Assembly: GCA_026545225.1 (NCBI GenBank)
Contig: CM048851.1
Span: forward strand, 32,983,956-33,047,955
DNA length: 64,000 nt
From: Cornus controversa
Taxonomy: Eukaryota > Streptophyta > Magnoliopsida > Cornales > Cornaceae
Reading direction: 5' to 3'
How positions within the stretch are numbered: position 1 is the first letter of the stretch; every line of letters begins with the position of its first letter. The notes beneath the pieces are model-generated. The model saw only the letters and a program-made list of their open reading frames with translations. It was not told the DNA's origin and searched no databases. This document shows, piece by piece, positions 12,620-24,165 of the stretch. A program made the translations under genes and the position numbers.

Positions 12620-13020
12620 TAATTGAATTCCATTCAATTTTTTGTGCACCTTTATTTACTGGATACCTTTTGTCTTCATTTTGAAGTTTTATTTATACTT
12701 CTTCTTTTGGTGGCTTTGGGGATTTCCTGAGTGTATATCCCTCGTAGCATTTAACTTTGTTCCATTGATTTAATCTTTCTTATCAAAAATAGAAAAAGCT
12801 AAATTGCTTGTGGACATTATTGAACCGATGTTTTTGAAAATGATAGCAGAATATGTAATTATCCAATGTGCAGTCGCCTTCCAACTTTGGCTTGAAATGA
12901 CATGCCAACAAGTTGAAACAATACAATGCCTGGTATTTCGGTGACAGCTTGCCGATTGAAAACCATTAGGGTCTAAATTTTTTAATAACGAAACATCAAT
13001 TCAACGATCATGTATATTTT
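12620..13020 (+). pseudogene. Orphan relic of a subtilase 5' flank
   Basis: 12797-13010 aligns with the upstream regions of subtilase 1 (29935-30145), subtilase 2 (57830-58030) and the subtilase fragment (54680-54870). Landmarks are 'ttgaaaatgatagcaga', 'aaatgacatgccaacaagtt' and 'cattagggtct'. 12650-12690 also matches 54650-54680. No subtilase coding sequence follows. It is a promoter left behind after loss of its gene. Confidence 0.7.
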
Positions 13021-14930
13021 ATATTTCATGTTTTGATTTCAGACATTCGATTAAGAGCGAGAAAAATGAGAGTAAACGGTGAAAGTCAAACATCAATAAT
13101 ATTTATCACTAATTGTCTCTGATATATTTTACATCTCTAATCTCATTATGAAGTTGTCACATTCCAATTTTCGTCACCTGGTTAAAAGTGAGGGAAATAT
13201 AGGTGAACAGTAAAAGTTCAGCCGATTCATACTCATGAATCGCTCAATTTCAGAACTTAACTTCCTGTGTGTTTGAAATTTCATATTTAGTCCATTGAAA
13301 AGAGAATCCAAAAATACTCAATTTCAATTTAAAACAAATGAATTATGTCTAATTGAAGTTTGGACGAATTTCGGAGAATAGTGTGAATAGTAATCACGAT
13401 CCATTATAGTTACAAGGACGATTGTGTCTATTAAATTCTAATGAACCACCTCAATCACTGAATCAATACGAAATCATAATTACCTACATATGTTTACCCA
13501 TGTATGATTCAACCTCAATTTTTCTAACACCAGAAGTAAAGAGATGCACACAAACATGAGGCCATGTGATAATGCATATTTTATGTATATTTTTATTTCC
13601 TAAATTATATTCATTAGCAGAATTTCTTATTTTTCTCTCTTGAATTTATATAATCAATATTATATATGTGTATATATATGTAAATTTAAATTTAGTAATG
13701 ATATGTTATATTGATGTCATAAGATTGGATTTCAAAATTAAGCTAAAAGAGTTCAAGTTAAAATTTATATGAATTTCAAAAAAATATAAGTTATATTTAC
13801 TTCTAAACTCACTATTTTCGGACCAGTAAATAAAAAAAACAATAGGATGTGCATCACCATCGATCAGCTCTAGTTCTTACCTTAAATTTGTAAAACTGTA
13901 ACTCTCACTCCATTTTGCTTGAAATGATCGTCAATGTTGGCCTAATAGCTAATACCATGAACATGTCTCCATTCTTCTCTCGAGCGGTGGACCAATGATT
14001 TTAGTTCAGAGGAGTACTGTATTTTGTGAGAAAAAAAAACTAACATGACAAATATAATTTTTTCACATAAAAATGCAAACAAAAAAATAACAAAGTCATT
14101 ATCTTTCAATCGATAGTGTAGTATTCTTAATCTAATTCCATATCAATACTCATTTAAAGTAAAACAAAAATTATTTAAATATTAGTTGAACTATGAGCTA
14201 TGTCAAAGCAATCATACTCTCTCTCCAAGCGCTTAATTAACAGAGGCATTTCTATTATTACTTGCTATCTAACCCAATGTCTGGTTTAAGATCCAAAGCT
14301 TCAACAACCATCAAAGTGGGTGAAACAATTCAACTATCAAAGTATGAATCTCTATAAAACATCATATATCTTTGGTTTTGTAATGAGGCAATTCAAAATA
14401 GAAATTAACTATCTCTCTGAATGACCTAATTTTCTAAATAATTAGAACTTTACCAAATTCAGCAAATTAAAGGTCTTAGTTTGAGATTTACTTCTCAAAC
14501 ATTAAGAATATTTAAGAAATACCCAAATGAAACTTGAATGTCAAAATCAAAATATCATTATATTTGGCCCAAAGATAGAAGAAAAGAAAAAAAAATAGAG
14601 AAATTAACAAAAGCATAAGGTTCAGATTTGGATTAAAAGAGAAGAAAAGAAAATATCAAAAAATACAAACTTTGTGTTTAGAGAGAAAAGAGAGGAAATA
14701 ATTTGATACACACTTTGTGGAAGATGAACATTTCTTGTCATTGCTACAGAGCAAGGACTTGTTATGTTATATCTTGCTCCATTTTTTTATTGTTTTTTTA
14801 AAATGTAATGGATTATAAGAGAATTGGGTCTTTTTATTTAAAAGAAGTGTATTAAAAAATAAAAATAAAAATAAAAATCTAAGGGAAGGGAGGGAAGGGA
14901 GCATGTGTCCCTCTTGGTCACAACTATATT
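13021..14930. other. Gene-free interval with a second subtilase-flank relic
   Basis: Positions about 13840-13960 match 29362-29460 ('agctctagt..taccttaaatttgtaaaactgtaa', then 'ccattttgcttgaaat'), which is distal upstream sequence of subtilase 1. The rest is AT-rich with no recognised gene. Confidence 0.5.
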
Positions 14931-15029
14931 GAAAATTAAGCAAACGAGCAAGTGATCATATTCACCCCCTCCCCCCCCTCTAGGTTCTAAAATACTTTCC
15001 GCAACCGCTTCCGCACCGCGTAACTCACA
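14931..15029 (+). repeat. Tail fragment of the gag-only Copia LTR
   Basis: 'gaaaattaagcaaacgagca' through 'taactcaca' matches the last ~100 bp of the LTR at 2118-2218. No primer binding site follows. Segmental copy A begins directly after it. Confidence 0.85.
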
Positions 15030-15796
15030 ACATAAAATTTCAAATGAAGCATTAAATGAGATGAGAAAAACTATAAAGAATATGGTGTAGCTAAAATCTG
15101 AAATAGGCTTTTTAAAATTCTTTGTATATATGTATTTAACTATTTATATATGTAGAGAGAGAAGCTATACACACAAATGTATTGTATACATACAACAAAG
15201 GTTGGTAGTTGGAATAGAGTTTTTGAAGAGATCAATTTTAGAGGTAGTATTTTAGAGAAAGAAGATAGAATGATGTCGAGGGTTTGGATGGCGGTTGTTA
15301 TCAGGACAGTGGTGATGGATTGAAGAAGATGGTGGTTGTCGTGGGTTCAAGAGTTTGGACTTGTTGCTGATGGAACTACAGTCCACACTGGTGGTGGAAG
15401 AGAATATATCGTGGTAAAGCAGAGGTAGTGGAGGGTGCGTTAGTTGGGCGGCGGCATGGTGGATGACTGGTGGTGATGGTGGAGGGGGGAAGAGAAAGAA
15501 CTGGTGGTGATGGTGGATAGGGGAAGAGAGAGAATAGAGGAGGTGAAAGCAAAGGAGAAATAATAAATAGCAGAGATGAAGGAAAGTAAATTAACATAGA
15601 GATGGTGAAATTTTTAGAGAGGAAAAAAAGAGGCTAAGAAGAAGAAAATTAGAAAACAGAGAAAGAGAAAACTCAAAAGAAGGGTAATTATGAAACTAAA
15701 AAAGAAACTTTTTAACGGACCTAACTGTTTTTAACAAACTTGGGCTATAATTAATTTTATATAAACCTCAAAGGCTATCAGTAATCATTCATAAAT

Positions 15797-16682
15797 GGGA
15801 TAAGTGCAAAAAATCCCCTTGCTATATACAGAATGTGCAAAAAATACCTCTGTAGTTTAGTATGTTTATATCACCCCCCACTAGTTGTCTCCGATGAGAA
15901 AATACCCTCCTCCAATGAATTTTTGTTTAAAAATAACCGTTAACCGTCATGTTTGACTTAATTTTTAAAAAAAATTCTGAGATTACCCTTTGCACTTTAG
16001 GGTAAAGTGCAAAAAGCCCCCTCGCTATATAGAAAATGTATAAAAAACCTCCTCGTTATATATAGAATGTGCAAATACCCTTCTGATATTTAATTAACCA
16101 CCTACAATTTTGAAATTGTGCAAATAAGGACAAATATTCGTCAATTTGCTTGTACTGGAATTAAAAAATAACAAAAATACCCTTACAGTATTTAAAAAAA
16201 AAAGAATATGTAAAATGTCCAAAATGGACAAGGGATTTTTCGAACAACAAGAGAGCTATTTGCACATTTTCTATATAACGGGGGTTTTTTTTGCACTTCA
16301 CCCCATAATGTGCAAAGGGTAATCATGACATTTTAAAAAAAAAATGTCAAACATGACGGTCAATGGTTATTTTTGAATAGAAATTCGTTGGAGGGTGGAT
16401 TTGCTCATCGGATATAACTAGTGGGGGGTTATATGAGCATACTAAATTGCAGTGGTGTTTTTTGAACATCCCGTATATAGCGAGAGTATTTTTTGCACTT
16501 ACATCTTCTTCTTTTTTAAAAATACTATAAGTGTATTTTTGTCATTTTCTAATTTCGGTACCGACAAATTGGAAATTTGTCCTTATTTGCACAATTTGAA
16601 AATTGTAAGAGGTTATTTGATCATCGAGGGAATATTTGCACATTTTGTATATAGTGAGGAGTTATTTTTTTGCATTTAACTC
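15797..16682. mobile_element. Foldback MULE-type element, copy A
   Basis: The flanks TTCATAAAT (15788-15796) and TTCATATAT (16683-16691) form a 9-bp target duplication with one mismatch. Inverted ends start GGGATAAGTGCAAAAAA and, on the complement of the right end, AGAGTTAAATGCAAAAAA. Further inverted pairs inside (for example 15839-15870 with 16425-16455) make most of it self-complementary. GTGCAAA-type words recur. No transposase is present. Confidence 0.75.
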
Positions 16683-16910
16683 TTCATATATTTATCTACA
16701 TATAAGTTGAAAACACTTAATAATTTGCTTCAAAACTGTTGAGACAACTCTCAAGATGAGCATAGACTTCTTCTTTAAACCCACATCCTTGGCTACAAAC
16801 AGGAAATTCAAATTCATTAAGAGAGTACCCATTTTTATTTCTTCTCCTAGTAGTGATCAACGAGTCAAATGGATCAAAAGCATTTGCTGGTTTGTAATTT
16901 TAGTCTGAAA

Positions 16911-17926
16911 TGTTAGAATATTTTAAATAAATAAAATATGTTTTGTCGCCCTATGCACTATTTTCTAAAATTGTATTTCAATGTGATTATCATTAATTGA
17001 TGGGTTGAGGTTATACTTATCAATTTGTGGTCTAATTGACAGTATAATATTTATATCGTTGGATTGTGGTTTTCCAACTTTAATTGGTGGGATTTAATCC
17101 TAGCCGTCGGTATCTAAGTTTCCACAATGGGAAGGGAGACTTAGGTATGATTGTTTGTAGATAAGGCATCCCCCCCTGTTGTTGTTATATTTAAGAGTTT
17201 CATAACCCTTATTCAGTCCCATCGAGAAACAACTCTCATAAAGGAGGTAAAACTCTCTAAGGATCTCTTGCATAAAGTAAAATGTATTCTTAAGGGTTAT
17301 ATCATCAATCAGGTACAATTGCTAAACTAACTCTTTAATTAATTGTTATATTCTTGATTTCTACGAGTTGAGTATGGATTAAATTTCAATAATTGGTATC
17401 AGAGCCATGATTAGGGCTAAGATATTTTATTGTAGAAATCAAAGAAACAAATATAATAGATTTATATATATATTGTTGTCGATATGGAGATTTGATCAAT
17501 TAATTACATATATATGTATATTTTGTTTGGCCGTCACTGTTTGCTAATAAACATACCCAATTGAAAGTTTTTTTTTTTATAAATGGTTTGTTGTTTGCTT
17601 TAAAGTATTGCTTGGTACATGTACAGACATATATATATTTTATCAATATGTCACATAAATATATACATGTAGAACACACCCACACGTTCACATGTTTTAC
17701 AATTGATTTGGGCCAAATTTAATTGATTGCCAAGTGGGGTTATTGGTGAGACTTGTGCAATTAAAGAATGTGTATAATATATATGAGTTTTTGATTTCTT
17801 TACAAACCAAGTTTCATCAGGTTGCGAGTTTTGATTGACATGCACAACGTGCATGTGTGTTTATTAATTGCCTTTGTCCAACAACTATACGTATGTATAT
17901 ATATATGCTTGGTTCTTGTTAATTAA

Positions 17927-17969
<43 letters not shown>

Positions 17970-18635
17970 CAATTGAAGAAAAGTTGTGTCAGTTCTCTGT
18001 ACAAAACTGATGACTCATGTGATTTCTTGAATGTAATTCTATACCAATATTTTATTGGTAAAAGAAAAGAGGTGTATACTTTTTTTTATAAATTCTTTGC
18101 ATGGTTGAGCTGATTTTATGTCTTATAAGTGATTTTGAATTATTTATTTATTGAAGACTCAAGTTCAAGTGTTCTATAATATTTAGGCTTGTTTATGTGC
18201 ATTTATTATATTAAAGAAATTATGAACCTAAATAAAATAGAACTTTTAAAGTTTAGGCCTTTCCTTGGAGTTTAGGAGGATCGGTAAAGTGATCGTTTCA
18301 AGGTGGTATTCAAAGTGGGTAATGTCTGCCCAAAGGTGACATTCAGTCATGGAGGTTATTTTCTTTGAAATTTTAATGTCTCAAAGTACACTTGCTCACA
18401 TTAGGGAATATGTTCTACCCAAAGGTGATTAGTGTCTTAGTGTGAGTTAAGTGAATAGAATAGTTGAGAGTGTTTGGGTTAGAACTAAATAACTCTCTTA
18501 CCCAAAGGTAGTGGAAGTATTCAGCAATAATTCAAACATAATCAACTAGGTTTATGTGCGATTTAATCACAATTTTGGGGGGTAAATATATTTAAAATTT
18601 TACCCAAAGGTGATTTTTAGATGACATTTTACCCA
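16911..18635 (+). mobile_element. Copia element front portion (copy A)
   Basis: The 5' LTR spans 16911-17391 (TGTTAGAATATT…TTCAATA), and the primer binding site TGGTATCAGAGCC is at 17394-17406. A leader follows in which CCCAAAGGTGA-type words recur at about 18328, 18417, 18500 and 18602. The same element in copy B is complete (43537-49364). Here it is split at 18636 by a long LTR, resumes at 22108, and is cut at 22586. Confidence 0.85.
17932..17966. repeat. (AT)n microsatellite
   Basis: A run of alternating TA inside the Copia leader. The equivalent run in copy B is at about 44554-44587 with a different length. Another (TA)n is at 21282-21319. Confidence 0.95.
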
Positions 18636-19569
18636 TGAAATACCCCCCAGAAAATTTCGCATATGAGGTGGTCAGTCTCATACACAAAACCTGAGAGATA
18701 CATACAATTAGTAGCAACAAGCATATAATACAATGACAAAAGAAAAAGAATTATAAATACTGAAAGGAAAGTCTAACTGAAATAAATAATCATGTTAAAT
18801 AACATTATATTATTCTGATTGATACAACTTGGAAGTCCGGTAACCCACGGACCCCTTAACCAAAAAAACATAAAAGTAAAACTTTATGAACACATTTAAG
18901 TCCCTACACTAAAGTATGGTAATGAATGGATGATTGTCAAGCTTTACGAACTCCACGCGCAAATCTCTAGGTAGAAATTGTCTGGAACCTGAAATATCAA
19001 CAAAGTGGGTTAAACCCATGAGCAAATTCTCTCTACTACAACGCAATCAGAAAATCGGTAAACATACCTCTATATGAGGATAGTAAAGACATATAGATAT
19101 AATTATACCGTTTAGTTATTAAATCTCCTATCTTAGAAGTAACTAGAACTATGTTCTGAACTAACCCATCTATTCTCACAATACAGAAAAAACAAATTTC
19201 TAAGTTCAAACCATAGACAATCCTAACATGTCTTCTTCCATATATTCTACAAATGCCTTACAAGGTATTAGGCAAACCTATCCTACCTCCACCAATAATC
19301 TTTTCCGAAGACAACAAATTTATCTTTATATACAATTAAAGATAACCCACCAGCTCATAAATATATATCCCCAATTAACCCTATGACCTAAGAATAGAGC
19401 CGCCCCACACCCTACACTAACACATCAGTTATCTTAATGCAAGTACAGACTAGTTTTAAGTTTACACAAGAAATAATCGTAACATGCTCGAATATATAAC
19501 GAGAAATGTTCTTACTAGATATTAGGCAATTTTGACATGCTCCAAATAAAATATAAATATACCATATTA

Positions 19570-19910
19570 GGTGTTTGGCGATCCCGACACGCATTGGCAA
19601 TCCCAACATGCCAAATATAATGCATAGATACTTTATTAGGTATTAGGCGATCCCGACACACCTTGACAATCCCAACATGCCAAATATAATGCATATATAC
19701 CTTATTAGGTATTAGGCGATCCTGACACGCCTTGGCAATCCCAACATGCCAAATATAATGCATAGATACCTTGTTAGGTATGGGCGATCCTAACACGCCG
19801 GGCAATCCTTATATGCCAAAATAAAATGCATAGATACCTTATTAAGTATGGACGATCCTGACACGCCGGACAATCCTTACATGCCAAAATAAAATGCATA
19901 GATGCATTCC
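19570..19910. repeat. Five tandem units of 68-69 bp
   Basis: Units start at 19570, 19639, 19708, 19777 and 19845, each carrying 'gcgatcc(c/t)gacacgc', 'caatcc', 'atgccaaa' and 'atgcatagata'. A degenerate partial unit precedes at about 19514. They lie inside the solo LTR. Confidence 0.9.
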
Positions 19911-20271
19911 CAATATGAAATATAAAATAAACAAGGTGCATTATAATTTTAATTTGCAGAAACAAAGTAATTCAAATTATCCGATATGAAATTATCACCA
20001 TAAGACAAATCGTTTACAAGTAAACTATAATCAAGTATTTAATGAGCATTTATATCCTTAAAGAAAAATACATTCAAGTAAATCAAATAACACAATTTAA
20101 CCACTTTAAAAGCAAACACCCAATCCAACCCCCAATGCACTCAAATCTATGAGAGAGTCTAAACCAAACTCTTATCTAGGTTTCTGGGCCTATTCTACAT
20201 CTAATAACCATATTAAATCATTCTGGAATTTTCTAAAATTTTACAAAATATTTCAACAAATAAAAGAAGGT

Positions 20272-20755
20272 GAAAACCCAACTTTTAGACACTTTAAAAA
20301 ATAATTGAACACCAAGGGAAGCTCATTTCGAGATAAAAATTTAAAACCAAGTTTATTTAACCTCCAGAAAGTTACAGTAAAAATTTGGGAATTTTTGAAA
20401 TTATAAAAGTATTTTCTAAAATTACAGAAATTGAAAAACCCAACTTTTGGACACTTTAAAAATCAATTGAACAACAAGGAAAGATTATTTTGAGTTGAAA
20501 ATTTAAACCCAAGTGTATTTAACCTCCAGAAAGCTACAGTAACAATTTCAGAATTTTTGGAAATTTCTAAGTAATTTCTAAAATTAAAGAAGCTGAAAAA
20601 CTCAATTTTTAGACACTTTAAAAATTAATTTAAAGACAATGCTAAATCATTTCGTCATGAAATTTAAACCGCAAGCTCCTTAAGCTCCCAGGAAGTTGAC
20701 ATAAAATTTAGGAAATTTTTAGAATTATAAAAGTATTTTTAAAAAATGATTTTCC
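20272..20755. repeat. Three tandem ~161-bp units
   Basis: Units begin at about 20272, 20433 and 20594 with 'gaaaaaccaactttt.gacactttaaaaa' and include 'taacctccagaaagttacagta'. They are more diverged than the 69-bp array. They lie inside the solo LTR. Confidence 0.85.
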
Positions 20756-21277
20756 GAATTTTTACGTTTTTCTAAAAATTTTAAAAATTCAAAACAAATA
20801 CCAAAATAATTCAGAACTGGCCCATATTGGACCTAGAGGTGGGTCCCCGCGAATGGGGCCCAAAAATACTTTTTCGGCCACCGGCTCAGGCTGCACGTGC
20901 CCCCACGCGCCGGCGGAATGCGTGGCCACTTTTTTTTTCTTCCTTCTTCCTCCTGAAGCTCCACGCAACAACAATGGTGGAGAAACTTCCCAATCACTTT
21001 CTGATCACTTCCGGGCACTGAATAGTGCATATGAATATACCATTGAACTCGTATCGATCTAAGCTATGCATTGGTACCAAAATTATTCCCTCTCACGGCC
21101 TAAATCAAGAACGCCCAATTTCAAGTTTCGAAAATCTAAAATTTCAAACTTAATTTCCCATCAATCTACCCAATGGTTCACAACCAAACTTTCAAGAATT
21201 GTTCTAGGATGTAAGATCTACCTTTTAATCGGAACAAAAACGTTCAAAAATAATGAATACAGTAAACCCAATTTCAT

Positions 21278-21320
<43 letters not shown>

Positions 21321-21786
21321 CGCCTATACAGTCATATATACATGTATAAACATATGCAAAAATACCCTAAAACAGTACCAAAACTCCAAAATCTTCATGT
21401 TTAATTCACAGAATTATTCTTAGCATGCAAAATCATTAAATTTCAAAAATAATTGCATACAATTTCTAGCAACATTTCTATACAATTAATATATATGTGA
21501 TATATATATTCCAGCAACATGTATATATAAATATTATATATGTATACAGATTCAAAGGAGAAGAGAAGAGTTCGAACTTGCCTTGTGATATTGAGCAAAA
21601 ATCATTTTTTTTTCTCTTTTCCTAGCGTCTACTGTCTTCTCCCTATTTGTGCATAAGAATCCTTTGTGCGTAGAAACTACTGAACCCTAATTCCTTTTCT
21701 CTTATTTAATATTCCTAAATAATTAAACTAATAAATATAAAATATTTAGCCCAACTATATATAAATATATATATATATACATATAC

Positions 21787-21818
<32 letters not shown>

Positions 21819-22107
21819 AGCCCAGCCCAGCAGCTTAGCCCAACCTAATAATAATAATAATATTAAAACAAAAATAAAGAAAATGCAGCCCAAACCAACA
21901 TATTTTTATTTAACAGAAAAAACTATATTTAAAACAAATATTTAACACACAATTAAACTCAATCAACACTTAGTAACAATTCAAACATCCACATTAAACA
22001 TATAAAAACAGGCATTGACAAAATTAATTAAAACATTTAAATAATTAAAAACTCCATCAAATAAATAAAAACCCAATTTAGATATCCTCAAATTACGGGG
22101 TATTACA

Positions 22108-22586
22108 ACCTGATCCCGCAGGGTTGAAGGTTTTGCAAATAATAAAACACCCTGATAAAGTTAACTTAAAACTCCAAGTACGAATATAAAGTGATAATCC
22201 TTAAAACTGTGACATATTATTTTATATGTTGTTTATGTGGTGTTATTTAATATAACATGCATTGAAGTTATAAATGTTTTTGCAATTCAGATATAGCTTA
22301 CAGGGATTGAACCACTGGATGATTCAAATTATATCGCCTAGAGGACAAGTATTGAGTTTGTGTTGGGTTTCTTAGACTGTGAGTTTGTGTTTATTAAGAA
22401 ATAACCTCTTATGCCCACTGTAGAGTCTTCTAAGGCAGTAAGGTTAATGCATGTAAGTGGATTAAAGTAATACCATGGTTATCACAGTAATTTATGCTTC
22501 TATTGATCAAACTATTAGGGGTGGTATTCTAGTATTTGATACTGCTAAGAAGAACTTCTTGATTTGATCAGGAAATAGTTCATGGC
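22108..22586 (+). mobile_element. Copia copy A, continuation after the long LTR
   Basis: It aligns with 44934-45402 of copy B ('cccgcaggg..aaggttttgca', 'agtcttctaaggcagtaagg'). It ends at 'catggc', where a Cassandra LTR begins. Copy B continues here into Copia gag. Confidence 0.85.
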
Positions 22587-23484
22587 TATAACGCTCCATC
22601 CTATCCCGACACAATATTGTCCGCTTTTGGTTCCCCCAGACCAGAGACTTCCTAGGGGGTCACTCATCCTTATACTACTCCCAGCTAAGCACGTTTAACT
22701 GTGGAGTTCTAATGGGTTCACAACCATCACGGCTTTAAAATGCGTTGTTTGAGATCAGAGTTGCACAGCGCAGTGTAGCAGATCCATCCCATAACAATAT
22801 TGTCCTCTTTGGGTGCCTACCAAGAATCGAAACCATGACTTCTTGGCGCCTGCCCTTAAGGCTTTGTTCCTGGCTACCAACTTGGCACCTAAACGCGTTG
22901 TGTTATAGAAGGGTGATAAACATACATATAATAATTTCCCATTCCACACCCAGACGATGTGGGATTGAGCACCCTGTAGCCTACCAGTGTGGTAGCTCGT
23001 CTAGTATCTCACACCCGTCCACATCACACTTGTCCACAAGGGTTACCACAATCCACCCCCTAGGAGGCCTAACGTCCTCGTCAGCACACTTCTGGTTAGG
23101 TTCAGGCTCTGATACCATTTGTAACGCCCCACCCTATCCCGACACAATATTATCCGCTTTTGGTTCCTCAATACTAGGGGGTCACCCATCCTGGTACTAC
23201 TCCCAACTAAGCACGCTTAACTGTGGAGTTTTGATGGGTTCACAACTATCACAGCTTTAAAACGCGTTGTTTGAGATCAGAGTTGCACAGCGTAGTGTAG
23301 CAGACCACTTTCACAACAATATTGTCCTCTTTGGATGCCTACTAAGAATCGAAACCACGACTTCTTGGCGCCTGCCCTCAAGAGTGATAAACATACATAT
23401 AATACTTCCCCATTTCACACCTAGGCGATGTGGGATTGAGTACCCTGTAGCCTGCCAGTGTGGTAGCTCGCCCAGTGTCTCGCA
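22587..23484 (-). mobile_element. Cassandra TRIM element, minus strand
   Basis: Structure on the minus strand: 5' LTR (23484-23120), primer site complementary to tRNA-Met (TGGTATCAGAGCCTGAACC just below 23119), about 105 bp of interior, 3' LTR (23013-22587). LTR termini are TG(C/T)GAGA and GTTACA (the far end is TATA, one change). Each LTR carries sequence derived from the 3' half of 5S rRNA (22647-22722 and 23173-23244), the hallmark of Cassandra. Both LTRs also carry an extra tRNA-like insertion absent from the plus-strand neighbour, and one shows an internal deletion there. It encodes no protein and would need proteins from another retrotransposon. Confidence 0.85.
22748..22892 (-). repeat. 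tRNA-like (SINE-like) insertion in a Cassandra LTR
   Basis: About 145 bp are absent from the plus-strand Cassandra LTRs and flanked by ATGCGTTG (22740-22747) and ACGCGTTG (22893-22900), an 8-bp duplication with one mismatch. On the minus strand 22890-22811 reads like a tRNA body: acceptor-like GGTGCC/GGCACC, an A-box-like AGTTGGTAGCCAGG, and a B-box-like GGTTTCGATTC. The minus-strand 5' LTR carries the same insert with a deletion (about 23265-23382). It could be a degraded tRNA pseudogene or a short SINE; functional tRNA is unlikely. Confidence 0.55.
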
Positions 23485-23517
23485 CCCGCCCACAAGGGTT
23501 ACCAAATTGTGGGCGGG
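23485..23517. repeat. Palindromic junction between two Cassandra elements
   Basis: 'cccgcccacaagggttacca' (interior sequence next to the minus-strand LTR) is followed by 'gtgggcggg' leading into a plus-strand LTR. The two LTRs therefore face each other across about 30 bp. Confidence 0.8.
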
Positions 23518-24165
23518 TGCGAGACACTGGGCGAGCTACCACACTAGCAGGCTACAAGGTGCTCAATCCCACATCGCCTGGGTGTGGAATGAGAAAGTAT
23601 TATATATATGTTTATCACTCTTCTATGACACAACGCATTTTAAAGCTATGATGGTTGTGAATCCATTAGAACTCTACAGTTAAGTGTGCTTAGCTAGGAG
23701 TAGTACCAGGATGGGTGACCCCTGGAAAGTCTTTGGTTCGGGGGAACCAAAAGCCGACAATATTGTGTCGGGATAGGGTGGCGCATTACAAATGGTATTA
23801 GAGCCTGAACCCAGCCGGAAGTGTGCTGACGAGGACGTCGGGCCTCCTAGGGGGGTGGATTGTGGTAACCCTTGTGGGCGGGTGTGATGTAGGTGAGTGC
23901 AAGACACTGGGCGAGCTACCACACTGGTAGATTACAAGGTACTCAATTCCACATCGCCTGGGTGTGGAATGGGGAAGTATTATATGTATGTTTATCACCC
24001 TTCTATGACACAACGCGTTTGAAAGTCATGATGGTTGTGAACCCATCAGAACTCCACAGTTAAACTTGCTTAGTTGGGAGTAGTACCAGAATGGGTGACC
24101 CCTTGGGAAGTCTCTGGTCCGGGGGAACCAAAAGCCGACAATATTGTGTCGGGATAGGGTGGGGC
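23518..24165 (+). mobile_element. Cassandra TRIM element, plus strand, 3' end truncated
   Basis: The 5' LTR is 23518-23790 (TGCGAGACACT…GCGCATTACA), the primer site TGGTATTAGAGCCTGAACC is at 23793-23811 (one change), the interior runs to 23897, and the 3' LTR is 23898-24165 (TGCAAGACACT…GGGTGGGGC), lacking its last ~6 bp. 5S rRNA-like segments lie at about 23660-23735 and 24035-24115, the latter very close to canonical plant 5S. These LTRs lack the tRNA-like insertion. The truncation is a direct join to a Copia LTR fragment. Confidence 0.85.

Larger units (their letters stand above)
18636..22107 (-). mobile_element. Solo long LTR, Tekay/Del-like Gypsy
   Basis: On the minus strand it begins TGTAATACCCCGTAATTTGA and ends GGGGGGTATTTCA, giving TG…CA termini with an inverted AATACCCC. 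Such a start is typical, from memory, of Tekay/Del Gypsy LTRs. It is about 3.47 kb with no internal domain or second LTR, so it is a solo LTR. The flanks are ACCCA (18631-18635) and ACCTG (22108-22112). Copy B's empty site reads ACCTG, so the left duplicate has two transitions. The GC-rich stretch at 20820-20960 sits within it; small frames there are not genes. Confidence 0.8.
15030..22586 (+). repeat. Segmental duplication, copy A
   Basis: It is collinear with copy B (34868-about 45410) once the CACTA of B (35250-41970) and the long LTR of A (18636-22107) are removed. Shared contents in the same order are the right part of a MULE, a second MULE, and the front of a Copia element at the same insertion site. 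B lacks about 320 bp present in A (about 18120-18445). Confidence 0.85.

Noticed and set aside
20789..21062. Overlapping small frames in a GC-rich patch
   Set aside because: They lie within the solo long LTR, overlap on both strands and match no protein pattern.
21282..21820. Regularly spaced repeats as a CRISPR-like array
   Set aside because: TA/CATA microsatellites without spacers, in a plant genome.
22647..24115. Possible functional 5S rRNA genes
   Set aside because: Only the 3' half of 5S is recognisable, always inside LTR-like repeats with primer binding sites, which fits Cassandra elements.
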